A stretch of 64,000 nucleotides of DNA from Blautia sp. MSJ-9 (lineage in GTDB: Bacteria > Bacillota > Clostridia > Lachnospirales > Lachnospiraceae): positions 120,502 to 184,501 of the forward strand of contig NZ_JAHLQG010000012.1 in the NCBI RefSeq assembly GCF_018919065.1. Reading direction: 5' to 3'. Below the pieces are notes generated by a model. It saw nothing but the letters and a program-made list of their open reading frames with translations, had not been told where the DNA came from and did not search any database. The position numbers and the translations under genes were made by a program. Position 1 is the first letter of the stretch; the number at the start of each line of letters is the position of its first letter. This document shows, in pieces, positions 36,318 through 45,281 of this stretch.

Positions 36318-38183
36318 ATGAGAAATAACGAACAGAAAGCCAGTTCCATTACAGCCAAGAAAAATAAAATTAGGGAACGATATAAGGGTGTCAGCATTGA
36401 GGAGCTTGATGTAATCCCGGCACTTCCGCAGGAAGATATATTTGCCGTTGAAAATGAACAGCGGGTAGCCGTCTACGCAAGGGTATCCACAGACGATCCA
36501 AGACAGACTTCTTCTTATGAGTTACAGAAAAACCATTACCACGATGTCATCAGCAAAAGTCCAAATTGGAAACTCGTACAGATTTATGCAGATGAAGGCA
36601 TATCCGGCACTTCCCTTCAGCACCGTAACCAGTTCAAACTGATGATCGAAGACTGTAAGAACGGGAAAATTGACCTTATTGTTACAAAAAGTGTTTCCCG
36701 TTTCGCCAGAAATGTCGTAGACTGCATCGGATATGTACGTGAACTTCTGTCCCTCCCGCATCCTGTCGGTGTTTTTTTTGAGACAGAACGACTGAATACC
36801 TTTGATCCGAAAAGTGAAATGGTTCTTTCTTTCATGGCAACCCTGGCGCAGGAAGAAAGCCATACCAAGAGTGAGATTATGAATGCCTCTATTGAGATGC
36901 GCTTCCGAAGGGGAATCTTCCTCACACCCACACTCCTTGGCTATGACCATGACGAAGACGGAAATCTTGTAATCAATGAGGAGGAAGCAAAAATCGTTCG
37001 TCTTATTTTCATGATGTACTTGAACGGCTGTACCTGTCAGGAAATAGCGGATACCCTGACGGAACTTGGCTGCGAAACAAAGAAAGGCAATACCATCTGG
37101 TCTCCCAGCTCAATTCTTCAGATACTGCAGAACGAACGGCACTGTGGTGATGTGCTTGCACGAAAGACTTACACTCCAAATTATCTGAACCACAAGTCAA
37201 AAAAAAACATGCAGAACCGTCCTCAGTATAGAAAACGCAATCACCACGAGGCAATCATTTCCCGTGACGATTTCATTGCCGTCCAGCGGCTCATCAGCAA
37301 TGCTAAATACGGGAACAAAGGAATACTGCCGGAACTGAAAGTCCTGCCAGACGGGGTATTGAAAGGTTTTGTATCCATTAATCCACGATGGGCCGGCTTT
37401 AAAGAAGATGATTATATCAATGCTTCCCTAAGCGTATATAACGGAACGGAACAGTTTCTTCCGTCATCTTCTCCCGTGAAGGTACAATCAGGAGAGTTTG
37501 ACCTGCGCGGCTATGAAATTGCACGCTCACAGTTTTTTGACGGTGCTGACCGTATTACCGTAACATTCAGTCTGAATGATATCAAGTTCTCAACCACTGC
37601 AGTACGAAAATTAAACTGCGCACTGGTGGAACTTCTGATCCACCCAGGTCATCATCTCTTTGCCGTCAGGACTGCTCTACAGACACACAAAAATGCTATG
37701 CAGTGGTCAAAGAAACGGGGAGATTTTTTTACTCCGAGAACAATCAGTGGTGCTGCCTTTATGCCTACCATCTACACACTTCTTGACTGGAACACCGACT
37801 GCCGATACCGCATAACAGGAATCAAACGCGGAAATGGAACAGATGCCATCCTTATCTTCAATCTGGAAGAAACTGAGATTTTCATTCCAAATGATGTAAT
37901 TGACGAACAGCAGATATCCCATGCCCAGACAAACATAAGACCCTTCACCGACAGTCTGAAAAAAAATGTCCGGGCCTATCCGCCTGACTGGGCAGACACT
38001 TTCGGCAGCAACTATTATTACCACGCTCAGGCACAGGAACTTGCCAGATTCAATGGTCATAATCCCATTTCCAGTAAAGCCGTTGCATACAAAGATTCAG
38101 ACATACAGGTAACCAGTCCTTACGAAATAGAAAAAAACATAAAACAGATCATGTCTGATATGAAGGAGAAACGTAATGAATGA
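36318..38183 (+). CDS. large serine recombinase 3 with an unusual C-terminal domain
   Basis: A 621-residue protein. The resolvase domain (about 48-190) has catalytic Ser57 in YARVSTDD and TKSVSRFARN; the recombinase domain covers about 205-335. The zinc ribbon and coiled coil expected next are absent: LKGFVSINPRWAGF replaces the cysteine segment. Instead residues about 395-570 form a domain (EIARSQFF, LVELLIHPGHHLFAVR, CRYRITGI, YPPDWADTFG) that recurs in the proteins encoded at 38176-38907 and 38867-39259. It starts the operon and its end overlaps the next gene by 8 bases. It probably moves or resolves the element; partner proteins may steer it. Confidence 0.9.
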   Translation: MRNNEQKASSITAKKNKIRERYKGVSIEELDVIPALPQEDIFAVENEQRVAVYARVSTDDPRQTSSYELQKNHYHDVISKSPNWKLVQIYADEGISGTSLQHRNQFKLMIEDCKNGKIDLIVTKSVSRFARNVVDCIGYVRELLSLPHPVGVFFETERLNTFDPKSEMVLSFMATLAQEESHTKSEIMNASIEMRFRRGIFLTPTLLGYDHDEDGNLVINEEEAKIVRLIFMMYLNGCTCQEIADTLTELGCETKKGNTIWSPSSILQILQNERHCGDVLARKTYTPNYLNHKSKKNMQNRPQYRKRNHHEAIISRDDFIAVQRLISNAKYGNKGILPELKVLPDGVLKGFVSINPRWAGFKEDDYINASLSVYNGTEQFLPSSSPVKVQSGEFDLRGYEIARSQFFDGADRITVTFSLNDIKFSTTAVRKLNCALVELLIHPGHHLFAVRTALQTHKNAMQWSKKRGDFFTPRTISGAAFMPTIYTLLDWNTDCRYRITGIKRGNGTDAILIFNLEETEIFIPNDVIDEQQISHAQTNIRPFTDSLKKNVRAYPPDWADTFGSNYYYHAQAQELARFNGHNPISSKAVAYKDSDIQVTSPYEIEKNIKQIMSDMKEKRNE

Positions 38184-38907
38184 ACAACCAAACAATGAAG
38201 CCATAACCCCATCTTCTTCGAAGAGCATACAGATCATCGAGGACGATACCTTCAGCTATGAAGGTTATCAGGTAGTACGCGGAGAGTTTTTTGCCCACAC
38301 TTATGAACCGTCTTTTACCTTTAATGCAAACAAAGTATACGTAAACGCTGCATGTATCAAAAAACTGCCCCTGACAGATTTTGTGCAGATTCTTGTAAAT
38401 CCTGATGAGAAAAAACTTGCCGTCCGTCCCTGTCAGGAAGATGAAAAAGACTCTTTCCGCTGGTGTTCAGCCACAAAAAAACGTTCCCCAAGGCAGATCA
38501 CATGCCGCATCTTTTTTGCCAAGGTAATATCCCTGATGGGATGGAATCCAAACTACCGCTACAAACTGCTCGGCAAGCTGATACAGTCTGATAATGAGCT
38601 TTTATTTGTTTTTGATCTTACTACTCCTGAAATATATGTCCGTGCCGAAAAAGAAAATGGAAAGACAAAAACATCCCGTACCCCGGTATATCCTGCGGAA
38701 TGGCAGAATCAGTTCGGTGTTCCTGTTGAGGAGCACCAGAGCAACTTACAGATCAATATGTTTGATGGCTATGCAGTCTTTGGAATTTCCAAGAATATAA
38801 AGCCATCAGAAGAAACTGAAAGACAAACCGAAAGACAAATCGAACCACCCAAGGAGGAAACATACTATGAGCAATCAACCCTCTCCGCAGCCAATCCTAT
38901 GCATTGA
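38176..38907 (+). CDS. paralogue of the recombinase C-terminal domain (243 aa)
   Basis: No family name recognised. Residues about 27-155 align with the C-terminal domain of the recombinase at 36318-38183: YQVVRGEFF with YEIARSQFF, VQILVNPDEKKLAVRP with VELLIHPGHHLFAVRT, YRYKLLGKL with CRYRITGIK, then YPAEWQNQFG with YPPDWADTFG. So the recombinase is a fusion of a serine recombinase with this domain, or the domain was duplicated out of it. The C-terminus has a TERQTERQIEPPKEE tail. Overlaps its upstream neighbour by 8 bases and its downstream neighbour by 41. Confidence 0.75.
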   Translation: MNEQPNNEAITPSSSKSIQIIEDDTFSYEGYQVVRGEFFAHTYEPSFTFNANKVYVNAACIKKLPLTDFVQILVNPDEKKLAVRPCQEDEKDSFRWCSATKKRSPRQITCRIFFAKVISLMGWNPNYRYKLLGKLIQSDNELLFVFDLTTPEIYVRAEKENGKTKTSRTPVYPAEWQNQFGVPVEEHQSNLQINMFDGYAVFGISKNIKPSEETERQTERQIEPPKEETYYEQSTLSAANPMH

Positions 38908-39259
38908 CTTAAAGAAAAACCGTATCCGAATACATAAAATTACCCTTCATATGCTCGGTGACCCGGAATATATCCAACTTCTGGTCAATCCCGGCACACA
39001 TATGATTGCAGTAAAGAAAAGCGTCCATCAGGATTATCTTGCACACCATGTCAGGACATGTTCTTCCGATATTCGAAACAGCTATGAATTATACAGCCGT
39101 GAACTACTCCAGACATTAAGACAGACCAATGTGGAACTTTCCAATAACAAGTCATACCGTATCTATGGTGCAATAAATAAGAAGGAAGGACTGGCGAGTT
39201 TCTCCATGCAGGAATGTATCCTCGTAGATGACTCTGCCAGAACGGAGGAAACAGTATGA
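38867..39259 (+). CDS. short paralogue of the same domain (130 aa)
   Basis: Contains IQLLVNPGTHMIAVKK and KSYRIYGAINK, matching the two preceding proteins, but is shorter and lacks the YP-W-FG tail. The ATG lies inside the 3' end of the previous gene (41-base overlap) behind AAGGAGG, a strong sign of real translation. Function unknown; likely a subunit working with the other operon products. Confidence 0.7.
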   Translation: MSNQPSPQPILCIDLKKNRIRIHKITLHMLGDPEYIQLLVNPGTHMIAVKKSVHQDYLAHHVRTCSSDIRNSYELYSRELLQTLRQTNVELSNNKSYRIYGAINKKEGLASFSMQECILVDDSARTEETV

Positions 39260-40236
39260 GTGACAGCCAGATTCCGGATTTTGAAACCGACAATGAATTT
39301 TTGCAGCTTATCCAACCAAGGGATGAAAAATATATGGAAGACCTTGAGGAAGATATCTTTGACCATGGTTGCCATGATGCTGTATGCATCTGGGAAAACA
39401 CTCTCATAGATGGGCATCTCCGCTATTCTATCTGTAAGAAATGGGATATTCATTTCAATATACACCGGCTTATCTTCCAGAACCGTGACGAGGCAGAGAC
39501 CTACATATGCACAGAACAGCTCAAACGGAATGATCTCACAAGCGAATATAAAAAGTACCTCATAGGAAGACTCTTCCGGGCAGATATGAATGTCGCCAGT
39601 TCTGATTTTTTAAGAAAACATCCGGAAAAACAGCCCAACGCAGACGGACAGATATCACAGAAATATGTACAAAAAACCGAAATTGCCACAAACATCGGAA
39701 TAGAATACAACTTTGGTTTTTCCACTGTTATAAAATATGATGTATATGCAAGGGCACTTGATGATATCCGCGCCAAAGGACCTGAAATAACCAAGAAGAT
39801 ATTAAACGGCAGTCTCCGAGTCTCCCACGAAAATGTCATAGAGCTGTCACGGCTTCCCATCGAAGATATAAACGGACTCAAAAGACTGCTCGACAGCGGT
39901 TCGATAGACCGCATCGGCTATTCCCAGTTACGGCATGAATTGAAATGGCAGAGACTGCCGACAGGAAAATCAAATTACCGCAGACGCAGACGTGAAAGAG
40001 AAAATGCCAAAGCTGGGATCAAACAGATGCCCGTTACTGACCCAGATGCAGAACTGGCGAGCCTTAAATTTACCATTCCATCATGGTCAAAAACCATATC
40101 AAGAACAGTAGAGCTTACCAATTTTCCTTCTACTTCTGCATCAGCCCGCCAGGAAGTAAAAACGCAGCTTGTAAACCTTACAAGAAAAATAAACAGACTG
40201 CTCAAGCAGTTAGAGGAGGACCCAAATGACAGATAA
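39256..40236 (+). CDS. ParB/Srx-like protein
   Basis: A 326-residue protein. The N-terminal ParB-like segment reads DEKYMEDLEEDIFDHGCHDAVCIWENTLIDGHLRYSICKK, matching the ParB N-terminal fold (the xxDGHxRY motif binds nucleotide in the superfamily). The middle has a helical DNA-binding-like part and the C-terminus a basic run (RRRRRERENAK) and a coiled coil. ParB-like proteins bind DNA and CTP and can control partition or regulation. ATGA overlap with the previous gene couples translation. Confidence 0.8.
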   Translation: MSDSQIPDFETDNEFLQLIQPRDEKYMEDLEEDIFDHGCHDAVCIWENTLIDGHLRYSICKKWDIHFNIHRLIFQNRDEAETYICTEQLKRNDLTSEYKKYLIGRLFRADMNVASSDFLRKHPEKQPNADGQISQKYVQKTEIATNIGIEYNFGFSTVIKYDVYARALDDIRAKGPEITKKILNGSLRVSHENVIELSRLPIEDINGLKRLLDSGSIDRIGYSQLRHELKWQRLPTGKSNYRRRRRERENAKAGIKQMPVTDPDAELASLKFTIPSWSKTISRTVELTNFPSTSASARQEVKTQLVNLTRKINRLLKQLEEDPNDR

Positions 40237-41134
40237 TCATATAACAACGGACCAGGATGACCTCATGCAATATGTTCCCAAAGTACATTTTGAGCAGATT
40301 CCTATCAAAAACCTTGTATCCAATCAGGAATATCAGCGCAATCTCTCACAGCATCATGTCCAGCGTGCCGCAGCGAACTTTGACCTGTACCAGATAAATC
40401 CTGTAAAGGTCAGCCGCCGTAATGGGATCAACTATGTATTCAATGGACAGCATACTATCGAAATCGTGGCACTCGTATCTGGATCAAGGGAGACTCCCGT
40501 GTGGTGCATGGTTTATGATGACCTCGTATATGAACACGAAGCCGATATTTTCGCCAACCAGATGAAATATGTAAAGCCCCTGCTGCCATATGAAATATTC
40601 ATGGCAAACATTGAGGCCGGAAATGATAAGCAGCTTATCATCCGTGATCTGGTGGAATCTTACGACCTTTTCATCACACCGTCATCTGTTCCAGGCGGTA
40701 TCTGTGCCGTAGCCACGCTTGAGACCATTCATGACAAATACGGCTATCATATGCTCGATCATGTGATCCGCCTTATTGTTGCTACCTGGGAAGGTGCTGT
40801 TCAGTCCTTCAGTGCAAATATGATGAACGGACTGGCACGCTTCCTGAATGCTTACGGTGATGCCGTCAAAGATGATATTTTTAAGGAAAAACTTGGAAGA
40901 ATATCCATTAAGGAACTGTCCCGTACTGCCAAAGATAGGCGTTCCGGCTCTCTTGGATTTGCCGAGGCTCTTCTCATCGGATACAACAAGAAATGCCGCA
41001 ACCCGCTTCCATGGGATAAACTTTACACACATAAGCTCCCACAGAAAAAAGATGAAAAAAATGATAATGATATGTCACAGAGCAACCAGCTTGATCTATT
41101 TGGTCTGAATGACGAGAAAAAGGTTTCCGAATAA
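40226..41134 (+). CDS. DUF6551 / ParB-like protein
   Basis: A 302-residue protein with a second ParB-like N-terminus (FEQIPIKNLVSNQEYQRN ... NYVFNGQHTIEIV), the NGQHT motif replacing DGHxR. The C-terminal part is helical (LIVATWEGAVQSFSANMMNGLARFL). It matches what I recall as DUF6551, often found next to ParB genes in Clostridia mobile elements. Overlaps its upstream neighbour by 11 bases and is followed by a terminator, so it closes the five-gene operon. Confidence 0.75.
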   Translation: MTDNHITTDQDDLMQYVPKVHFEQIPIKNLVSNQEYQRNLSQHHVQRAAANFDLYQINPVKVSRRNGINYVFNGQHTIEIVALVSGSRETPVWCMVYDDLVYEHEADIFANQMKYVKPLLPYEIFMANIEAGNDKQLIIRDLVESYDLFITPSSVPGGICAVATLETIHDKYGYHMLDHVIRLIVATWEGAVQSFSANMMNGLARFLNAYGDAVKDDIFKEKLGRISIKELSRTAKDRRSGSLGFAEALLIGYNKKCRNPLPWDKLYTHKLPQKKDEKNDNDMSQSNQLDLFGLNDEKKVSE

Positions 41135-41151
41135 TTATACGGAAACCTTTT
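41118..41151 (+). terminator. terminator of the recombinase/ParB-like operon
   Basis: AAAAGGTTTCCG (41118-41129) pairs with CGGAAACCTTTT (41140-41151); the stop codon of the last gene is inside the loop. Confidence 0.8.
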
Positions 41152-41300
41152 CCCTACTGCCTTCCAAGAATACAAACTCGTATTTCTGTATTTGTTTGCA
41201 CTAAACACTGTTATTTCTTCCCCAAATAAGCTGTGCGGCTTCAGGAACATACTGCTGAAGTCGACCGCTTTTTGTTGCTTCCATCATCTGCCCCGCTCTT

Positions 41301-41340
41301 AGTATTTACTCACCTTAATTAATTCCGAGAAGTTATTAAT
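41301..41340. repeat. short dispersed repeat, copy 2
   Basis: Matches 25157-25197 in the same orientation (GTATTTACT, then TAATTAA, TCCGAGAA, TTATTAA). The region 41152-41517 otherwise shows no gene. Confidence 0.5.
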
Positions 41341-41517
41341 AAACTATTTTACAACTTTCTCATATAAAATATCACCCAAGACTTTCTGATGTATAATGAG
41401 TTTTTCATAACACATTACAAATGAAAATGTCCTTATACGTCAAAAACATTATAAGTAATCACATTTATTTGCGTGACACTGTTAAAAAAATTTCTTGCTG
41501 CCGCAACAGCAGCAATA

Positions 41518-41736
41518 TTAAAGCAATCCACATTCTTCCAAACGAATCATCACAGACTGTTTTGAAACATCAAGCAATTGAGCTAATGCATAAATTGCTT
41601 GCCAGTTTTCTTCTCCATACACAATATCATACTGACTAGTGGCTTCAACAAATGTTGCTCTCGGCATCAATATGCGAGGAGCAATTCCAATGGTCTGAGA
41701 TTCCATAATATTTTCTTCTTCCGTAGAATATGGCAA
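41518..41736 (-). pseudogene. ImmA/IrrE-type metallopeptidase, C-terminal fragment
   Basis: Seventy-two residues with APRILMPRATF and a final LLDVSKQSVMIRLEECGLL, which match the C-terminal half of ImmA/IrrE proteins that cleave phage-type repressors. The zinc-binding HExxH part is missing and an in-frame stop lies just upstream, so it is inactive. It points to a lost XRE/ImmA regulatory pair of an integrated element. Confidence 0.6.
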
Positions 41737-41883
41737 TTGATCTATTCCGCATAGATATCAATATGTCCGTCATTTTTGTCATAGACAAATACCCCATCTT
41801 CAGACTTGATAAGAATATATCATTGTTGTGTATGATATTGATCCATCAATGTAAAATATAGGAAGAAATAATTTTGCCAATAC

Positions 41884-42465
41884 CTATTGATCATGATTGC
41901 TCATGGTCCATTCCCTAAATAATTTATCGAGTGTCGTCCGACTAATTCCCAACTCCGCAGCTATAGATATCTTAGTACCTTTTCGACACATATATCTATC
42001 ATAATACTCTCCAATATTAGGAATACTAATAGCTTTTCGACCTGTATACTTACCTTCGCGCTTAGCAATAGCAATGCCTTCACGCTGTCTTTCAAGAATC
42101 ATTGCGCGCTCAAATTCCGCAATTGCTGCCATCATCGTCATCTGTAATTTCCCTGCTGGTGAATTCGTGTCGAACTTTTCTTTTATGCTCATAAATTTAG
42201 CTCCTGTGCTTTCAATCTGTCGCACTATAAAAAGTAAATCCTCTGTTGATCTTCCAAGTCGTGAAAATTCCTCCACATACACAACATCATCCTCTCGGAT
42301 ATATTCCAACATTTCCTGCAACTTGGGTCTTTTCACGTCTTTTCCAGAAGCCTTCTCTACGAACCATCTATCAATATTATATCCTTGAAGAGCCTCTCTC
42401 TGTCTTGCTTCATTCTGATCCAGTGCGGATACTCTAACATAAGCTATATTTTTGCCCTTTCCCAT
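41884..42465 (-). CDS. small serine resolvase/invertase
   Basis: A 193-residue full-length resolvase/invertase: catalytic Ser in YVRVSALDQN (about residue 13), EFSRLGRSTEDLL, and a C-terminal helix-turn-helix (TKISIAAELGISRTTLDKLF, about 165-185). Such enzymes resolve cointegrates or invert short segments. It may be the resolvase of a lost transposon. Start ATG follows GGAGG. No transposase partner is adjacent. Confidence 0.9.
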   Translation of the reverse strand: MGKGKNIAYVRVSALDQNEARQREALQGYNIDRWFVEKASGKDVKRPKLQEMLEYIREDDVVYVEEFSRLGRSTEDLLFIVRQIESTGAKFMSIKEKFDTNSPAGKLQMTMMAAIAEFERAMILERQREGIAIAKREGKYTGRKAISIPNIGEYYDRYMCRKGTKISIAAELGISRTTLDKLFREWTMSNHDQ

Positions 42466-42759
42466 CAGTAATCCTCCATATGTCCAATTAGATTCTTGGA
42501 TATTAATTGCGTTTTGTCCATAAATTAATAATTAACTCTATTTTAACATCTCAAAAGTCTTTATGCAATGTATAAATAGAGTATACTCTATTTGTACAAT
42601 TATATTTCTTCATAACTCAAAAGGGGAAGTATTATCATCGTTTACCAAAAGTGAATTCGAATTCGCTTTTTTGATTAATTCCACTACTACAACGAAATAG
42701 AAGAGACCTAGATTGTGACCTCTAGAACTCTTCTATGTGTTACTAATGAGTGGGTTTTA
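42466..42759. other. gap between resolvase and recombinase fragment
   Basis: A perfect palindromic hairpin (AAAAGTGAATTC with GAATTCGCTTTT, 42647-42670) and a GAAGAG/CTCTTC stem around 42701-42736. No gene visible; an A+T-rich segment upstream of the resolvase probably holds its promoter. Confidence 0.4.
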
Positions 42760-43047
42760 TCATTTTGCATTATAGCGTAGCCATACCAGATAACAATAGA
42801 TTTCAAGCATCATATCTGACAGATGTTCTTCCGAAACAAACTTAAAATAAATGTCTATTTTCTGATCTGGATAAACATAAATTTTATCAATCAATTCCAC
42901 AAGCACCTCTCTGGTCAATTGCTTTACCGTCAGTTTCTTTCGACTAAAATTATTCAACCATGCCTTCGTCTTATTCACTGTCTGCTCTGTTCTTCATATT
43001 TTAGTTCTGTCAATTCATTTTGATATTGTTGGATTTCATTTTCATTG
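42760..43047 (-). pseudogene. C-terminal fragment of a large serine recombinase
   Basis: The 72-residue frame (AWLNNFSRKKLTVKQLTREVL, LIDKIYVYPDQKIDIYFKF) is nearly identical to the end of the recombinase gene at 31529-33100, and the DNA match continues to about 43047 after a roughly 10-base deletion that breaks the frame. It sits in the same orientation, so the two form a direct repeat around 11 kb of mobile DNA. It marks the right part of the composite element. Confidence 0.8.
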
Positions 43048-43140
43048 GATTTGACTATATGGCTCACTAGCGCTTATCTTAGTTGTACTTTCACTGACTG
43101 ATGTGCCACAGCTTTGCTTGGCACGCTCCTATAAAGTAAA

Positions 43141-43180
43141 AAAGATCAAAAATTGTACAAAACTACACTTTTTGATCTTT
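43141..43180 (-). terminator. terminator of the cysteine desulfidase-like gene
   Basis: AAAGATCAAAAA and TTTTTGATCTTT form a 12-bp stem; on the minus strand TTTTTTAC follows. Located 17 bases past the stop codon. Confidence 0.8.
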
Positions 43181-43197
43181 CTATTTTCCTTAACGCA

Positions 43198-44478
43198 TCA
43201 CTTACATTTTTCTGTCATTATAGACAGAATCGTCCGATCCGTCTGTTTCATTCCTTCCTGCGCCAAAATTCCTATATTGACAATGGTATTTTCAACACCC
43301 TTGGTGACAATCCCATCTCCGTCTTTAAATTCCTGGTTGTTACGATACATATTATATCCCAGAATTCCAGCATCCACACTTGCTGCGATTTTAGCCGCAC
43401 AGGATGGTTTTGCACCATCACAAATAGTCCCACTGATAATTGCTACCGCATTTACTATTGTATGCGCGATTGCTTCATAGCTTCCATTCAAAAGATATGC
43501 AATTCCAGCACCAGCCCCAACTCCAGCACTAACAGCACCGCAATAAGCCGATAGCCTTCCAATACCACTCTTTTGATGTATCGTCACAAGATTACTTACC
43601 AATAAAGCACGATATAACTTTTCCTGAGAAACACCTAAATTCATTGCATAGCGGATAACAGGAACTGAGGCCGTAATTCCTTGATTTCCTGAACCTGATA
43701 AGATTACAACAGGTAGCTCACAACCACTCATCCTCGCATCACTTCCAGCAGCCGCCCACGCTTTGGCCTCTATTTTTATTCCCTGCGGATATTCTTTTAA
43801 TAATACAGAGCCAATGTTAGCTCCCCAGTTATTTTTCAGTCCTTCTTCTGCAATTGCAAGATTACAGGATATTTGTGGCTCTAGCAATGATTCTACTTCA
43901 CAAATATTCACCGTGTTTGCAAATTCTAAGATATCCTTAACATTCAATACACTTTTATCCGTGAGACTATCATCTGCCAAATTGCTGATTTTCTTCTCAA
44001 ATATTACGTTTCCATCTTTCTCTTTTAATACAATATTGCTATGGTTGTTGGCAATATGTACCTTCGCATAATGTTCGTCCGCCCAACCTGTAAGGCATAT
44101 ATCCAATAATCTCGGGGTATCTGCACACACAATCTCTATTGGAGTATTTTGTGCATATTTTGCAATTTGCCCATGCAAATTTTCTGGAATGCAGGAAATA
44201 ACCTGCAATTCTTTTGAAGCATCACCTCCAATGATTCCAGCTGCAACAGCCGCAGATATTCCTTTTAACCCTCCTGTCTTTGGAACAATAACGCTCTTCA
44301 CATTTTTTATGATATTTCCAGATACCTCAACCCGAATTTTTTTCGGTTCCTTTTTTAAAATATCTCTTAACTGTGCTGCTGCGTAAGCAATCGCTATGGG
44401 TTCCGTGCAGCCTGTAGCCAATATCAATTCTTCTTTTAAAATAGAAAGATACATCTTTTGTATTTTGGCCGATAGCAT
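43198..44478 (-). CDS. L-cysteine desulfidase-like protein (CyuA/YhaM, UPF0597)
   Basis: A 426-residue protein of the serine-dehydratase-alpha superfamily. ATGCTEPIA near residue 23, GSGNQGITASVPV, and CDGAKPSCAAKIA near residue 345 carry the cysteines that hold a [4Fe-4S] cluster. CyuA-type enzymes break cysteine into pyruvate, ammonia and sulfide. Length and motifs are full. It follows the MgtC-like gene after 28 bases and is probably co-transcribed with it. Serine or threonine dehydratase activity is possible instead. Confidence 0.88.
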   Translation of the reverse strand: MLSAKIQKMYLSILKEELILATGCTEPIAIAYAAAQLRDILKKEPKKIRVEVSGNIIKNVKSVIVPKTGGLKGISAAVAAGIIGGDASKELQVISCIPENLHGQIAKYAQNTPIEIVCADTPRLLDICLTGWADEHYAKVHIANNHSNIVLKEKDGNVIFEKKISNLADDSLTDKSVLNVKDILEFANTVNICEVESLLEPQISCNLAIAEEGLKNNWGANIGSVLLKEYPQGIKIEAKAWAAAGSDARMSGCELPVVILSGSGNQGITASVPVIRYAMNLGVSQEKLYRALLVSNLVTIHQKSGIGRLSAYCGAVSAGVGAGAGIAYLLNGSYEAIAHTIVNAVAIISGTICDGAKPSCAAKIAASVDAGILGYNMYRNNQEFKDGDGIVTKGVENTIVNIGILAQEGMKQTDRTILSIMTEKCK

Positions 44479-44506
44479 ATTCTCACTCCATTTCTTCTAT
44501 CAAAAC

Positions 44507-45223
44507 TTATAGTTCTTCAACATATCGTACACCGTCAAGTTTCTTTATATCGTCAATTACCAGCTGATGCAATACCCTTTTTCCTAAATAGATTTCTATC
44601 GTTGCACACGCATCAGGAGAATACCATTTATTTTCTGATTTTCGCTGTAATGATGTCACCTTTATATCATGTTTTTTAAAATACTCAATCAAATGCAGCA
44701 TAACCTCTTCCTTTTCAGATTCTATATAAAATCTCATGGTTCTGGCTCCACGCATGATTCTATAATCAATGTATTTATAAATAAAAGATGATATATAAAT
44801 AATCAGAAGACCCGCTATTGCTCCCTGATAAAAGCCAGAGCCTATGGTGATTCCAAGCGCCGCAGTCACCCATAAAGCGGCCGCAGTCGTTAAGCCCTTA
44901 ACCTGATTATGCCCTGTAACCATAATGGATCCAGCACCAAGGAAACCAATTCCACTGATTACCTGCGCTGCCATTCGTACAATGTCACCAGTTCCATTCG
45001 TCACATATTTAAAAATATAATCGTTCGTAATCATAATTAGCGTGGCGCCAAGACATACTAGGGAGAAAGTTTTAAGCCCAGCTGGACGTCCTTTCATTTC
45101 ACGCTCTGCTCCGATCAATCCTCCACATATAGAAGCTAATAACATTTTGGCAATTGCACTTGCCTCAAATTCAGATATCCCACAATTCATTAACAGTCTA
45201 CAGAAATTCTCCATAAGCCCCAC
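44507..45223 (-). CDS. MgtC/SapB-family membrane protein
   Basis: A 238-residue protein with four to five membrane helices in residues 15-150 (IGAEREMKGRPAGLKTFSLVCLGATLIMI and GIGFLGAGSIM are the family signature) and a C-terminal ACT-like cytoplasmic domain. MgtC proteins modulate magnesium and membrane energy; the actual role in anaerobes is unknown. Start ATG behind an A-rich AAGAAGGGTGGGG tract. First gene of a two-gene unit with the desulfidase-like gene. Confidence 0.9.
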   Translation of the reverse strand: MGLMENFCRLLMNCGISEFEASAIAKMLLASICGGLIGAEREMKGRPAGLKTFSLVCLGATLIMITNDYIFKYVTNGTGDIVRMAAQVISGIGFLGAGSIMVTGHNQVKGLTTAAALWVTAALGITIGSGFYQGAIAGLLIIYISSFIYKYIDYRIMRGARTMRFYIESEKEEVMLHLIEYFKKHDIKVTSLQRKSENKWYSPDACATIEIYLGKRVLHQLVIDDIKKLDGVRYVEEL

Positions 45224-45243
45224 CCTTCTTTAATTTACAAACA

Positions 45244-45276
45244 GGCCGCAGAAAACATCTCCTGTATTCTGCGGCC
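45244..45276 (-). terminator. terminator of the sugar ABC operon
   Basis: GGCCGCAGAA (45244-45253) pairs with TTCTGCGGCC (45267-45276). T-rich DNA follows on both strands; it lies 5 bases past the radical SAM stop and separates the two leftward units. Confidence 0.75.
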
Positions 45277-45281
45277 ATTTT

